From the NCBI GenBank assembly GCA_026399075.1, contig JAPLRR010000076.1:53885-117884 (forward strand): a stretch of DNA of 64,000 nt, read 5' to 3'. The stretch comes from Methylococcales bacterium (GTDB lineage Bacteria > Pseudomonadota > Gammaproteobacteria > Methylococcales > Methylomonadaceae). Numbering within the stretch: position 1 is the first letter of the stretch; every line of letters begins with the position of its first letter. The position numbers and the translations under genes were made by a program. Positions 54,709 through 63,999 of this stretch are shown piece after piece. Below the pieces are notes generated by a model, which was not told the DNA's origin, ran no database searches, and was given only the letters and a program-made list of their open reading frames with translations.

Positions 54709-56544
54709 ATGTTAAAAAAATTATTCCCGCTATTTTCCACTACCCTATTTTATTTACTGTATTACCTGATCAGCACTTTTAAGTTTGATGTGCAAATAGA
54801 TTTATCAGCCATTTTCTACGATTTTCTTTTGCAGTTGATTATTGGCTATTGCCTGTTTGCCTTATCAAAACGGGTATGGATTTTTCTGATCATCCAGGCG
54901 TTGGTGATGGGGCTTTTATATGTGGGTAATGCGGTCAAAATCGCCTTTTTTGGTGGGCCGATTATGCCGGATGATGTTTTTGCCTTACGGTCTTTGTTGT
55001 TGATACTCAATGGTTGGCAGTTTTTTGCCGCCGCGATACCTTTGGCGGCCATAGCCAGCTTATTGTTGTACAATTTTTCGATGCGCCACTGGAGCGCCTA
55101 TCTTGCCAGCTTGGTGCTGTTATTGACGGGGATTACCGTGGTTTATAAGCCCGTGGTGATTTTTGGGGCGCAGGATAAAAGCATGGGTTATTTGACGTGG
55201 GATCAGCGCACCAATTATTTACGGCGCGGGGCAACTTTATATAGCCTGCAAGAAGTGGCCCGTTTTTTTGCCACCGCTGACAGGCCGCCTGACCAAGATG
55301 CCGTGCAGATGGCCGCAGAGCGATTATTAAGCGCAGTGCCAGTGGCAGATCCGCAGATTGTTCCTAAGCCGTTTACGCCGCGCAATGTGCATATTGTGTT
55401 GCTTGAATCGTTTTGGGATCCGGGTGAGTTAAAAAAGGCGGGTTATAACCAGCCCCCATTGGCGCCGGAATTTAGGAAACTCTGGAAAAGTGCGGGCTAC
55501 TCCCATGCCTTGGATCCGGTGTTTGGTGGTTATACGGCCAATTCTGAATTTGAAGTGTTGTGCGGGTTTCCAGTGACCAAGGACACGGTCAAGTTTGAGC
55601 GCCAGTTGCTGAATGATGTGCCGTGCTTGCCTCATTTGCTGGCCGATGAAGGCTACCGCACGGTTATTTCCCATCCCAATGTACCGGTATTTTGGAACCG
55701 GGTTAATGCCTACCGCAACGTGGGTTTTCAAACCTATTGGTCAATACAGGATTTCGTCCAAGATGATATGAACCGCGAATTTTTGGCAGATTCGTCGCTT
55801 TATCGCCAAGTTTTGGAAAAAATTTCCGGTTCGTTGATGGCGAAGCAACCCATTGTAGATTACATTGTCACGTATTTTGGGCATTGGAATTATCCGTTGA
55901 GCGCCAGCCGCCCTAATAAGATAAATTCCCGTTCCAAGGTTGACGAGGTGTCTTCTTATGCCAATACCGTCTATTATAAATCGCGTGAGTTTATGGGCTT
56001 TTTGGAACAACTCAGGCAGCGCGACCCCGATGGCATTATCGTGGCGTTTGGTGACCACCTGCCGTTTTTGGGCGAGAATTTTGCGGGCTACGTGGATTCC
56101 GGGATGCTGACGCCTAGCCGTAGCGACTTTACCCCGGCCATGTTCAAGTTTTATGTGAGCACACCTTTGATTATTATTGACGGCAAAAACGGCCCGCTGA
56201 ATGTCGGTAGTATGCCGCTTTACCAAGTGCCCAAACTATTGCTCAAGCTGCTGCATTATAACGGGACTAGCATTATGGATTATGTTACGCCTTTGCCTGA
56301 TATGCGCATAAGGCCTTTGCCAGGGCTGCATTTTACCGTCTCAGATGCGGGCAAAACCGAGCTTTGCAAAGAACCGCCTTACTCGGATGACTGCCAAAAA
56401 TCAGCACAATGGATAAATGACGTGTCGGTGGTCAGCAACGATTTGTTCATAGGCCGCCAATATACCCGCCCCAAACAAATGCCCAAGCAAGTGATAGCGC
56501 CAGCTGCCGTCGCTGAGCCACCGCCAGCTGAAGGCCAAAAATAA
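54709..56544 (+). CDS. LtaS/OpgB-like phosphoglycerol or phosphoethanolamine transferase
   Basis: An inner-membrane enzyme of about 611 residues with four to five N-terminal membrane helices (about 1-150) and a periplasmic sulfatase-fold domain. The catalytic Thr is in GGYTANSEFEVLCGFP near 280. Metal ligands appear in VLLESFWDPGEL near 225 and in VAFGDHLPFLG near 445. The C-terminus is Pro/Ala-rich. Such enzymes transfer phosphoglycerol or phosphoethanolamine to glucans or lipids; the acceptor cannot be told. ATG 54709 is preferred over TTG 54703. Confidence 0.85.
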   Translation: MLKKLFPLFSTTLFYLLYYLISTFKFDVQIDLSAIFYDFLLQLIIGYCLFALSKRVWIFLIIQALVMGLLYVGNAVKIAFFGGPIMPDDVFALRSLLLILNGWQFFAAAIPLAAIASLLLYNFSMRHWSAYLASLVLLLTGITVVYKPVVIFGAQDKSMGYLTWDQRTNYLRRGATLYSLQEVARFFATADRPPDQDAVQMAAERLLSAVPVADPQIVPKPFTPRNVHIVLLESFWDPGELKKAGYNQPPLAPEFRKLWKSAGYSHALDPVFGGYTANSEFEVLCGFPVTKDTVKFERQLLNDVPCLPHLLADEGYRTVISHPNVPVFWNRVNAYRNVGFQTYWSIQDFVQDDMNREFLADSSLYRQVLEKISGSLMAKQPIVDYIVTYFGHWNYPLSASRPNKINSRSKVDEVSSYANTVYYKSREFMGFLEQLRQRDPDGIIVAFGDHLPFLGENFAGYVDSGMLTPSRSDFTPAMFKFYVSTPLIIIDGKNGPLNVGSMPLYQVPKLLLKLLHYNGTSIMDYVTPLPDMRIRPLPGLHFTVSDAGKTELCKEPPYSDDCQKSAQWINDVSVVSNDLFIGRQYTRPKQMPKQVIAPAAVAEPPPAEGQK

Positions 56545-56639
56545 GCATCCCACCTAAGTTTTTTAATATGAATTAACCGTGGGAGCGGCTTTAGCCGCGA
56601 CGATCCAGTTAAACCAATTAGATTTTTTGGAGAAACAGA

Positions 56640-57743
56640 ATGAATAAATATTTGCTCCCTAGTGTTATCAGCCTGATGCTTACATTTGCAAAAACTGGTG
56701 CTGCCGAGCCTTTTTCGCTGCCGGTAAAACTGGACTATAGCCTGATCAAAAGGGCGCTGGTCACCCAAGTTTATAAAGGCGATGGTACTACCGCCGAGCT
56801 TTGGAATGACAAGCATGGCTGTAGTTTTTTAAAACTGTCCGACCCACGGGTCAGTGGGCAAAGCGGCCAGATTAAATTGGTCAACAACCTACAGGCACAA
56901 TTCGGGGCGAGGATAGGTGGGCAATGTGTCACCTTGGCTGAATGGGCGGGGGTGCTGCAAACCTTGCAAAAGCTGACTATCAACACTGACCAGTCAATTT
57001 TGAGTTTGCCCATCACCGACATTATCGCCGTTGATCAAGCGGGGCGCACAGTTACCAACGATAAAATCCAAAATCTGATCAAGCGTTTTGCCGAACCGCA
57101 GTTGTCTGCCGTCAAGGTGGATTTGAACAGCTCCCGTCCAGATATTGAAAAAGCGGTGGCCGAATTTTTACCCAAAGAAAATGCCGCCGATGTTAAAGCC
57201 ATCCTTAGCACCCTAAAGTTTAGTAGTGCAGAAGCTGATGACAATGGTGTCGCCATCAACATGGCGTTCGATGCACCTACGAAGGCAGCCGCCAACAAAC
57301 CCGCTGCGCCTTTGACCCCGGCTGAACAAAAACAATGGCAATCTGCTTGGAGTGAATGGGATAAAGCCTTAGGTAAAGCCATTAACAAAGCCGCTGCCGA
57401 CACCCATTCCCCTGAATTGCGCAATACCTTAACGGCAATCTTGCATGATGCGGGTGGTGCATTCAAAGCTGGGCTAAAAGCCCAAGATGCCAATGCCGAT
57501 GACCCGGTCAGGGTGTTTTTTGTCGATACGTGGCAACGCCTGGCCCCACAGTTAAAAACTTTGGCCAAGGATTTGCCGGAAATACAAGGCTTGCGCTACA
57601 TGACCTTTATAGCGGCCACCGACGTGCTTTATGAACTCGAAAGCCGTGGTGCGCCATTGGGCTTGTCAGTTTCATCAGATGGCTTGCGCCGTCTGGCACG
57701 GATGCTGATCAATGGCAAGGAAGCTCAGGCAAAAGCCAAGTAA
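56640..57743 (+). CDS. Exported protein of unknown function
   Basis: A 367-residue protein with a signal peptide (1-22, ending TGAAEP). The N-terminal half (about 23-200) is mixed alpha/beta with LITDIIAV-like strands. An Ala/Lys/Pro-rich linker (KAAANKPAAPLTPAEQ, near 214-229) leads to a helical C-terminal half. Two Cys in the first part may pair. I recognise no domain. A GCGGCTttAGCCGC dyad (56585-56598) lies in its leader. It follows the LtaS-like gene by 95 bases on the same strand. Confidence 0.65.
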   Translation: MNKYLLPSVISLMLTFAKTGAAEPFSLPVKLDYSLIKRALVTQVYKGDGTTAELWNDKHGCSFLKLSDPRVSGQSGQIKLVNNLQAQFGARIGGQCVTLAEWAGVLQTLQKLTINTDQSILSLPITDIIAVDQAGRTVTNDKIQNLIKRFAEPQLSAVKVDLNSSRPDIEKAVAEFLPKENAADVKAILSTLKFSSAEADDNGVAINMAFDAPTKAAANKPAAPLTPAEQKQWQSAWSEWDKALGKAINKAAADTHSPELRNTLTAILHDAGGAFKAGLKAQDANADDPVRVFFVDTWQRLAPQLKTLAKDLPEIQGLRYMTFIAATDVLYELESRGAPLGLSVSSDGLRRLARMLINGKEAQAKAK

Positions 57744-57899
57744 CCCTTGTATTACCGATCAATAACTGCACAAATCCTAACGCCGTCATTCCGGTAGGGA
57801 ATCCAGTGCCATGGATGGCTGCTTTGGTGATTCGTAAGTGATTAAAGGGTTAATGCAAATCCGCCCCCTACAAATGCCTAAGAATCGGGTGTGGTTTGG

Positions 57900-59795
57900 T
57901 TACCAGTGCAAGGCCCTTAAGCGCGAGAACTTTTTCCTTTGATGCTCATGCATGCGCACCATAACGTTCACCAGTGCTTCTATGGCATCGAGAATATAAG
58001 GGCCTTTATTTAACATGACGCATTCTGCCCTGACTGCCATGGCGGCATCTGTAAATTCCGGCCTGGATCGGGTGCCTTTTTTGGCGATGGATTCAAGCAC
58101 CTGGGTTGCCCAGATGACAGGGACATGGGCTGCCTCACACAACCACAGCATTTCTTCCTGAATTTCAGCGAGTCGGGCGCTACCTAACTCGACGGATAAA
58201 TCCCCCCGGGCAATCATGATACCGAGCTTATGTCGGCCAATAGTCCCCAAGATAATATCGGGGAGGTTTTTTACGGCGCGGTTGGTTTCAATTTTAGCAA
58301 TTATCGGCAGTTCTGAGGCATTCCGTTTGGCCAGTTCGGACATCAAATACTCCATATCCGCCAGCGTTTCCACAAAAGAAAAACCGACCATGTCGGCATG
58401 GGCACAAACAAAGTCCAGATCGGTTAAATCTTTCTGTGTGAGCGGGGGTAGATTAAATACGGCTTCCGGAAAATTAATGCCTTTGTCACTTTGTATGCGG
58501 ACACCACTGGCTTTTGCCACCGTCACCCGTAACATGGCCCCCTGTTTAGTCACTGCTTCGACAACGGCCCCCAGTTTCCCATCATCAATCCAGACAGTTT
58601 GGCCTATTTCCAGTTTTTTTATGAGCGATGAAAGTGTGCAACCTATCTGGGCATGGTGAACCAAAACACCGTCACTATCATATTTGGCGGGTTTACCGTC
58701 AATATCCCCAGAGGTCAACAACAGCAATTGGTTTTTAAAAACACGGATATCCAAAGGGTCGCCTGCAAACTCCCCTAAGCGATATGGGTCAGCTGATTTT
58801 TTGGGTTTTATTATTTGACTCGCACTAGTCAGTGTTAATGGGCAACCGGAAACAAGATAAGCGGTTTTATCACAGCTCACCAGCCAATCCGTCTCAGAGA
58901 TTGCCTTTTCTACTTTAAAGCAACGTTTCTTGTTTTGCGCATCGATAAAGTCAAGGGACATGCCTAGGGCGAGTTGCTGATGAAGTGGCAAAGGGATCGA
59001 CACCCTAAATAATGAACTTTCGACAACCGGACTTTCAGGCTTGCAGGTTAGCACTAACTGTCCGGGCGCAATGACCTTGCCGGCCAAGTTTTTTTGGACA
59101 CGGATGTGGTGGATAGCAGGGCCTAGGACAATCGGTCCAGTGCGGATCTTGTGCCCGGCAAGATCCATTAGAATTCGGCAGGAACGGTTCATTTCGGTTT
59201 CGGCTCGACGGATATTTTCTATCATCCCCTGCCAGCTTGCCGGGTCATCATGGGCACAATTGATGCGGGCACAGGTCATGCCTTTTTCAAGTAAGGATTT
59301 TACGAACAGATAATCCGTGGCGGCTTCTGTGCCAAAGGTCACCATGACATGCGCCCTACCGAATTCATTCTGTTCATGGAAGGGACCGAACAATTCAAGG
59401 GTATGCTGTTCCAAAAGTCGCTGGCCATTATTAAAACCGTAGCCATTGGGATTGTTTTCAGTCCGCACATAGTTTTTATCTGTTGCCCGTTTCAATAAAT
59501 CGATCAACGACGCCAAAGTCGATAATACCGATGCTTCAGCCCTACCTAGCGAAGATAAACCAAGCTGGGACAATCGATCCTGTAAATGACGCAAATCATA
59601 TTGCCGCATGGCGAGATAATGGGCAAGATTTCTGGCGCCTTCAGAAAAGATACCGGAATGGAAATGGTCTTGGTAGTTTTGTAGGCGTTGGTTGGCATTT
59701 ATTTCAATTTGTTGCCGTAATTCGAGTATCTCTGTAAGGATTTGTTTTAGGACAACTTCGTAGGGGTCTTGATTGAATCTATTTGTGTCTACCAT
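57900..59795 (-). CDS. Atypical pyruvate kinase-like protein
   Basis: A 631-residue protein. About 130 N-terminal residues are helical and unlike standard pyruvate kinase. The barrel then shows MTCARINCAHDD near 173, ILMDLAGHKIRTGP near 208, PIIAKIETNRAVKNLPDII near 500 (catalytic Lys and metal Glu), GIMIARGDLSVELG near 530 and WATQVLESIAKKGTRSRPEFTDAAMAV near 565. The usual SGETA after MLN/S is replaced by NKGPYI, and the C-terminal allosteric domain is absent. It may be a divergent pyruvate kinase of the kind seen in some autotrophs; activity is uncertain. Confidence 0.82.
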   Translation of the reverse strand: MVDTNRFNQDPYEVVLKQILTEILELRQQIEINANQRLQNYQDHFHSGIFSEGARNLAHYLAMRQYDLRHLQDRLSQLGLSSLGRAEASVLSTLASLIDLLKRATDKNYVRTENNPNGYGFNNGQRLLEQHTLELFGPFHEQNEFGRAHVMVTFGTEAATDYLFVKSLLEKGMTCARINCAHDDPASWQGMIENIRRAETEMNRSCRILMDLAGHKIRTGPIVLGPAIHHIRVQKNLAGKVIAPGQLVLTCKPESPVVESSLFRVSIPLPLHQQLALGMSLDFIDAQNKKRCFKVEKAISETDWLVSCDKTAYLVSGCPLTLTSASQIIKPKKSADPYRLGEFAGDPLDIRVFKNQLLLLTSGDIDGKPAKYDSDGVLVHHAQIGCTLSSLIKKLEIGQTVWIDDGKLGAVVEAVTKQGAMLRVTVAKASGVRIQSDKGINFPEAVFNLPPLTQKDLTDLDFVCAHADMVGFSFVETLADMEYLMSELAKRNASELPIIAKIETNRAVKNLPDIILGTIGRHKLGIMIARGDLSVELGSARLAEIQEEMLWLCEAAHVPVIWATQVLESIAKKGTRSRPEFTDAAMAVRAECVMLNKGPYILDAIEALVNVMVRMHEHQRKKFSRLRALHW

Positions 59796-60032
59796 CTGAT
59801 CAGTCTGAATTACAAAACAGTTTTATATATATATTCACGCCAGCCATCCCTGGTTTAGTTAAGGGAAGAGCACAATCTGAATATTACCTTTAATACTTTA
59901 AGCATTAAGTTTGCCAAAAAAATGTAAATATTTGATGAAAAATATTTTTAGGGAAAAATAATTGTTTGCGTAGTCAGCATAAGTATAGGAGCCGAAACTG
60001 GTAAAGCGACATTTGAAATACCCTCACCCTAA

Positions 60033-60053
60033 CCCTCTCCCAAAGGGAGAGGG
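60033..60053. repeat. Short palindrome CCCTCTCCC / GGGAGAGGG
   Basis: A 9-base perfect stem with loop aaa, embedded in ccctcaccctaa before it. It is a frequent dispersed palindrome in proteobacterial genomes. It lies in the gap 59796-60411, which otherwise holds the MITE-like element and the cytochrome terminator; the AT-rich part 59796-59990 shows no gene. Confidence 0.6.
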
Positions 60054-60096
60054 AACCTTGTGTCGCCTTACCAACTTCGTACTCTATATCTGCCAA

Positions 60097-60294
60097 ATCG
60101 GCTACCAACTTAATGCGGGACAGTTTAAGGTTAAGCCGTTCGTGGTGAGCCCTTCGACTGCGCTCATGAGAGCCTTGTCGAACCATGAACGGCTTGACCG
60201 TCCACCCTTCGACAAGGCTCTCATGAGCGCAGTCGAATGGCTCAGGGCGAACGGTTAAGCTTCGTGTATGTCCCGCATTAAGTTGGTAGCCGAT
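60097..60294. mobile_element. MITE-like nested inverted repeat
   Basis: The outer arms 60097-60122 and 60269-60294 are 26-base perfect inverted repeats (begins ATCGGCTACCAACTTAATG). Inside, the arms 60153-60182 and 60208-60237 are 30-base perfect inverted repeats (begins TTCGACTGCGCTCATGAG), extended outward imperfectly to GTTAAGCCGTTCG on one side and CGAACGGTTAAGC on the other. No ORF encodes a transposase. It looks like a non-autonomous mobile unit or compound REP-type element. Confidence 0.8.
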
Positions 60295-60367
60295 GCTTCA
60301 TAAACATTAACTTAAAAAACTTTTCTTAACCCGAACTCGGGTTTTTTTTACTGATGAATAGGCCAAA

Positions 60368-60393
60368 AAAAGGGCAGCCTAGGCTGCCCTTTT
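60368..60393 (-). terminator. Terminator of the multihaem cytochrome gene
   Basis: AAAAGGGCAGCC and GGCTGCCCTTTT form a perfect palindrome. On the minus strand it is followed by more T residues (complement of the A-run at 60365-60371). It lies 18 bases after the cytochrome stop. Confidence 0.88.
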
Positions 60394-60411
60394 GGTTAAT
60401 GGCCTATGCGG

Positions 60412-63400
60412 TCATTTTTTGGGTTGTGTAAAAGGTGTGTTTCTAAAACTGATTTTTTGGTTATGGCAATCAGTACAGTTTACAAACGCCCCCGCTTTTA
60501 TCTTAACCGTCTTCTTTTTGCCTTCTATAGTCATGTCTTTAAACTCACGGTCTATTGGGGCTTTTGCCAAACGGTTGGCGGTTTTACGGTCTGCACCATG
60601 ACAAGCGGCACATTGGTCTTCGCCGTTTTTACCAGGGATTTTTGCCGAGGCCGCGTGCCAGCCACCATTAACCGGATAGCTGGGTGCCTTATTATAAAAG
60701 TTAGGGTCGTTAACTGGATGCAAGCCATGCGGCCCGGCCAAATAAGCTTTGGGGTTGTCCGCACGTACCCGTCCACCGACTAAACGGCTGCCATAAGCAA
60801 CTGGCTCGGTGTTGGCCAATTCGCCGTCAGCAAAGCTGTTATTGCCGTGTGAGTCTTTAGAATGGCAGACATCGCACTCCATAATTGTGCCGTCGTAACC
60901 TTGCAATTGTTTGGCAGTGACGTTGTCGTTGGCATTGGTGTCAGCAATCGGCCAAGTGGAATGCGAGCCACCATGGCAAGCGCCACAGGCAACATTACCG
61001 TGGGCATCGGCACTTTTACGGAACAAGGGCCCTACGGTATAACCGGTTAGGGTTGGTTCCGCGGCTGCCGCCGCAGTCGCCGCTGCTGCTTGGCTTGTTT
61101 TAGGGGCTGCATGGCCGGTAGGCGGTGTCGTGCTGACGGCTTGTTTACACTCTAATGTACCAAAGCACACATAACGCGGTGTTGTCGTACCCGCCGTAGC
61201 CAATAGCACACTGGCTTCGGTATAGGGTAATACGGCAAAGCGCATGCCTTCAGCAGTATGGATGGGCAATGTGGACGCTGATTTGTCCGCAGGGTCGAAG
61301 GCTTTACGCAATATCGCTTTGCTGCCATCATTAATATGGCAAGAGCCGCAATCCGGTTCGTCAAATATGGCTTCGCGGAACGGGTCGGTTGACGCCCGGT
61401 GGGCGCTGGCTGTTCGGGGGTATAGGCTACCCGCCGCTGACATGTCGCCATGGCAGTCGTCACATTCCAGGCCCGCACTAAAGTGCACGTCGCGGTAAAC
61501 TTTTTCAGTTTGTCCAGCGTGGCATTTTGTGCATTCCTGCATAGTGACTTTGTCACCGGCGGGGAATAAAAACTCGCCATTAGGGTCAGCGGGGAACAGC
61601 TCGGGTGAGAAATTGTTTTTCATGCCGTCATAGCCAGAGCCAGTGCCGCCAGGGGCGATAGCCACCAGGTCATCTTTGCCTTCTGGATCCCAGCCACGCC
61701 CGCCTAACAATTTATGGTGGCCGCGGGCATCACGGATGAGTTCACCTTTTTTATGGGCGACACCCGCAATGGTAATGTCCGCTTTATAGACTTGCATACG
61801 GCCATGGAAGGCATGTTCGGCGCGGGAATAGTCGCTTTTGGATGAGCTGGACGTGCCTCTAAGCCCTGCGTCCTCCAAAGTGTTGACCCCGTGGTGGCCG
61901 ACGCAACCGATGGCATTGGCGCGTGAGGCTTTCACTTTGTCTTCCACTATATCCGTGTATTGGGTTTGAAAGTTTTTGCCTGTGCCATATAGCACCATGT
62001 AATCGTGCATCAAGCCCAGATTTTTTAACGCCGCATATTCTTGTGCTTGCCATGTGTCGTTTTCGGCATCAAAAAAGCGCAGTTTAATTTGCAGTTTGCC
62101 ATCCACCCAACGGGCCGCCGTCACACGGTCGCCACGGATTAGGGTGCCTTCTTTACCCGCTGGCGCTGTGCCGGATGGGGTAATCGGTTGGTAGGCCACT
62201 TGTGGGTCTACATCAGAGCGTAAATATTCCAAGCTTGGGTCAAACTCGTTAAGCATGTCCAAATTGCCTTTCGCGTTCTTTTTTAACTCGAAACGGTTAT
62301 GGATGGCACCCGGCCAAACTTCGTTGTCATCATAAGCGGTTTTACCTTTGTCGGGCCGGTGCGTACCTAGCCCACGCGCCTCCAGCTTGTCATCCAAGGT
62401 AACAGGGGTACGCCACACTTCACCATCCGAGCCGATTTTGCCTTTGGCATGGCACTCGCGGCAACCAAATTCCGAAGAGCTAGTGACTACGGCATCGGTG
62501 GCGGCAACAACCGCACCGCCTTTTTTAGCCACCACCCGCATGATCGGGAAGGGGTTTACCCGACCTTTGTCATCGACATCGGTAATGGGCAACATGGGGG
62601 CACTAAAATAACCTAAGGGGTTGTAGGCTTTAAGCTGTTGGGGATCGTTCTTTTGATAAGGCCCAGCAATACCAGGCATGGCGCGGACAGCTGCGCCAGC
62701 ATCGAGTTTATGGCGGATGCCTTGGTCTAGCTTGGTCAATTCAGAGCCCGTTTTTTTAAAGGCAAAGCTGGCAGCAGAAGAGCCGTTTTTATCCGTGTTG
62801 ATTAAGCGATCCCAAAAGCCTGATTTCTTTATCACGGTTTTGGTGTCTTCCACACGTTTGCCAGGTAACAGGGCGGTTTGGCCTTTGGGTGATTTGCCAT
62901 CATTGACGGTGGCAACGGATAGATCAAAGTTTGCCCCGGCGCTGCTGTCATCAAACCAGTTTTGGCTGGTTGAGTTGATGGAGTCTGCGCCTACCGGGTC
63001 GGTGGGATTGACGGCTGCTGAATAATAAACGTCCAAACTTGACAAGTCTTGGGCGACAGGCTTTTTTGCATCTTTGACATAAACCAAAGCGTTTAGACCT
63101 TGGCTAGGGATATAGGCGCTGTATGGTAAGCCAATTTGGCTGACCCCCACTTCACTTTTTTCATTAAACGGCAAAACCACATAGTCACCGCCCATGCCGC
63201 TTGCTTTGGCGGGTCTGGGTGCGGCTTCCTGGACTGAAGGGGGAATGGTTGGGGAGTTCGGGGCGACTGATACAACAATAGTCTGTTTACACGTGTTGCT
63301 TGGGTTTTCCGCCGTAAAGGTCACGGCATATCGCCCGACATTATTAAAACTGGTGGAAAATTTGGAAAGGCCTTTTTTATCGGGAGTGGCTTTGCTGTCT

Positions 63401-63999
63401 ACTGCCACCCCATCGCCTTTGTTCCAAAATGCGGAACTTGCCTTGCCTTTTATAGTGGCCGTTAAATTAACGGTGTCACCCAGTTTGATGGCGGATTTGT
63501 CAGCGCTTACTGTACATACCAAAGCTGTTTTGCAAGTCTTGGGGGCACCCGTTACCGCAACCGGTGTGGAAATGGTGTTGCCCGCTTCTGCACGTATTGA
63601 ACAAGGTATTGAAGTGGCTGATGTACCCAGTAATTTGGCTGTGTATGCCCCTTTGCTATTGGTTTTTACGGTGTATAACACGGTATTGGTGCTTGCATCA
63701 TAAAAGGATACGGAGGAATAGGGCTGTATCGCAGTCGTGCTGCCTTTGACAATGACCACGCCGTCCTTTTTGGAAAAGGCGGCGCTGGCAGTTACTTTGG
63801 CAATGGGTGCGGCAAATGCCGAACCTGCCGTTAACATGAACATGAGGGGGGGGAGTGCCAGCTTACACGTGTAGGTTTTTTCACTCCGCGCACCCAACCG
63901 CAGTAACCCAAGCCGCCTGATTGATTCCCGGTAAGCTAGGCCACGCCTCCGGTCGGCCAGGTTTGACAGGGAGCAGTTGATGGTTAAGCAAAGCCGCAA
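60412..63999 (-). CDS. Large exported multihaem c-type cytochrome
   Basis: An ORF of up to 1195 codons, open to the window edge. A signal peptide (LALPPLMFMLTAGSAFAAP) appears near 47-65, so the true start may be TTG 63895-63897 or lie elsewhere. The N-terminal 500 residues contain Ig/PKD-like segments (AVTFTAENPSNTCKQTIVV near 230) and no haem. Eight CxxCH motifs follow: CRECH near 512, CTKCH 823, CDDCH 843, CGSCH 884, CGACH 1005, CDVCH 1040, CAACH 1129 and CTDCH 1177. CVGHH near 699 looks like a ninth that lost its second Cys. It is probably periplasmic or cell-surface and carries electrons; the partner is unknown. Confidence 0.9.
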   Translation of the reverse strand: MRLCLTINCSLSNLADRRRGLAYRESIRRLGLLRLGARSEKTYTCKLALPPLMFMLTAGSAFAAPIAKVTASAAFSKKDGVVIVKGSTTAIQPYSSVSFYDASTNTVLYTVKTNSKGAYTAKLLGTSATSIPCSIRAEAGNTISTPVAVTGAPKTCKTALVCTVSADKSAIKLGDTVNLTATIKGKASSAFWNKGDGVAVDSKATPDKKGLSKFSTSFNNVGRYAVTFTAENPSNTCKQTIVVSVAPNSPTIPPSVQEAAPRPAKASGMGGDYVVLPFNEKSEVGVSQIGLPYSAYIPSQGLNALVYVKDAKKPVAQDLSSLDVYYSAAVNPTDPVGADSINSTSQNWFDDSSAGANFDLSVATVNDGKSPKGQTALLPGKRVEDTKTVIKKSGFWDRLINTDKNGSSAASFAFKKTGSELTKLDQGIRHKLDAGAAVRAMPGIAGPYQKNDPQQLKAYNPLGYFSAPMLPITDVDDKGRVNPFPIMRVVAKKGGAVVAATDAVVTSSSEFGCRECHAKGKIGSDGEVWRTPVTLDDKLEARGLGTHRPDKGKTAYDDNEVWPGAIHNRFELKKNAKGNLDMLNEFDPSLEYLRSDVDPQVAYQPITPSGTAPAGKEGTLIRGDRVTAARWVDGKLQIKLRFFDAENDTWQAQEYAALKNLGLMHDYMVLYGTGKNFQTQYTDIVEDKVKASRANAIGCVGHHGVNTLEDAGLRGTSSSSKSDYSRAEHAFHGRMQVYKADITIAGVAHKKGELIRDARGHHKLLGGRGWDPEGKDDLVAIAPGGTGSGYDGMKNNFSPELFPADPNGEFLFPAGDKVTMQECTKCHAGQTEKVYRDVHFSAGLECDDCHGDMSAAGSLYPRTASAHRASTDPFREAIFDEPDCGSCHINDGSKAILRKAFDPADKSASTLPIHTAEGMRFAVLPYTEASVLLATAGTTTPRYVCFGTLECKQAVSTTPPTGHAAPKTSQAAAATAAAAAEPTLTGYTVGPLFRKSADAHGNVACGACHGGSHSTWPIADTNANDNVTAKQLQGYDGTIMECDVCHSKDSHGNNSFADGELANTEPVAYGSRLVGGRVRADNPKAYLAGPHGLHPVNDPNFYNKAPSYPVNGGWHAASAKIPGKNGEDQCAACHGADRKTANRLAKAPIDREFKDMTIEGKKKTVKIKAGAFVNCTDCHNQKISFRNTPFTQPKK

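Noticed and set aside
60021..60053. Telomere-like ccctaaccct sequence
   Set aside because: It is part of the common CCCTCTCCC palindrome and not tandemly repeated.
60013..60258. Plus-strand 81-codon ORF across the MITE-like element
   Set aside because: It is made entirely of inverted-repeat DNA and has no ribosome site.
60097..60294. CRISPR array
   Set aside because: The repeats are inverted and nested, not direct repeats with regular spacers; no cas genes are present.
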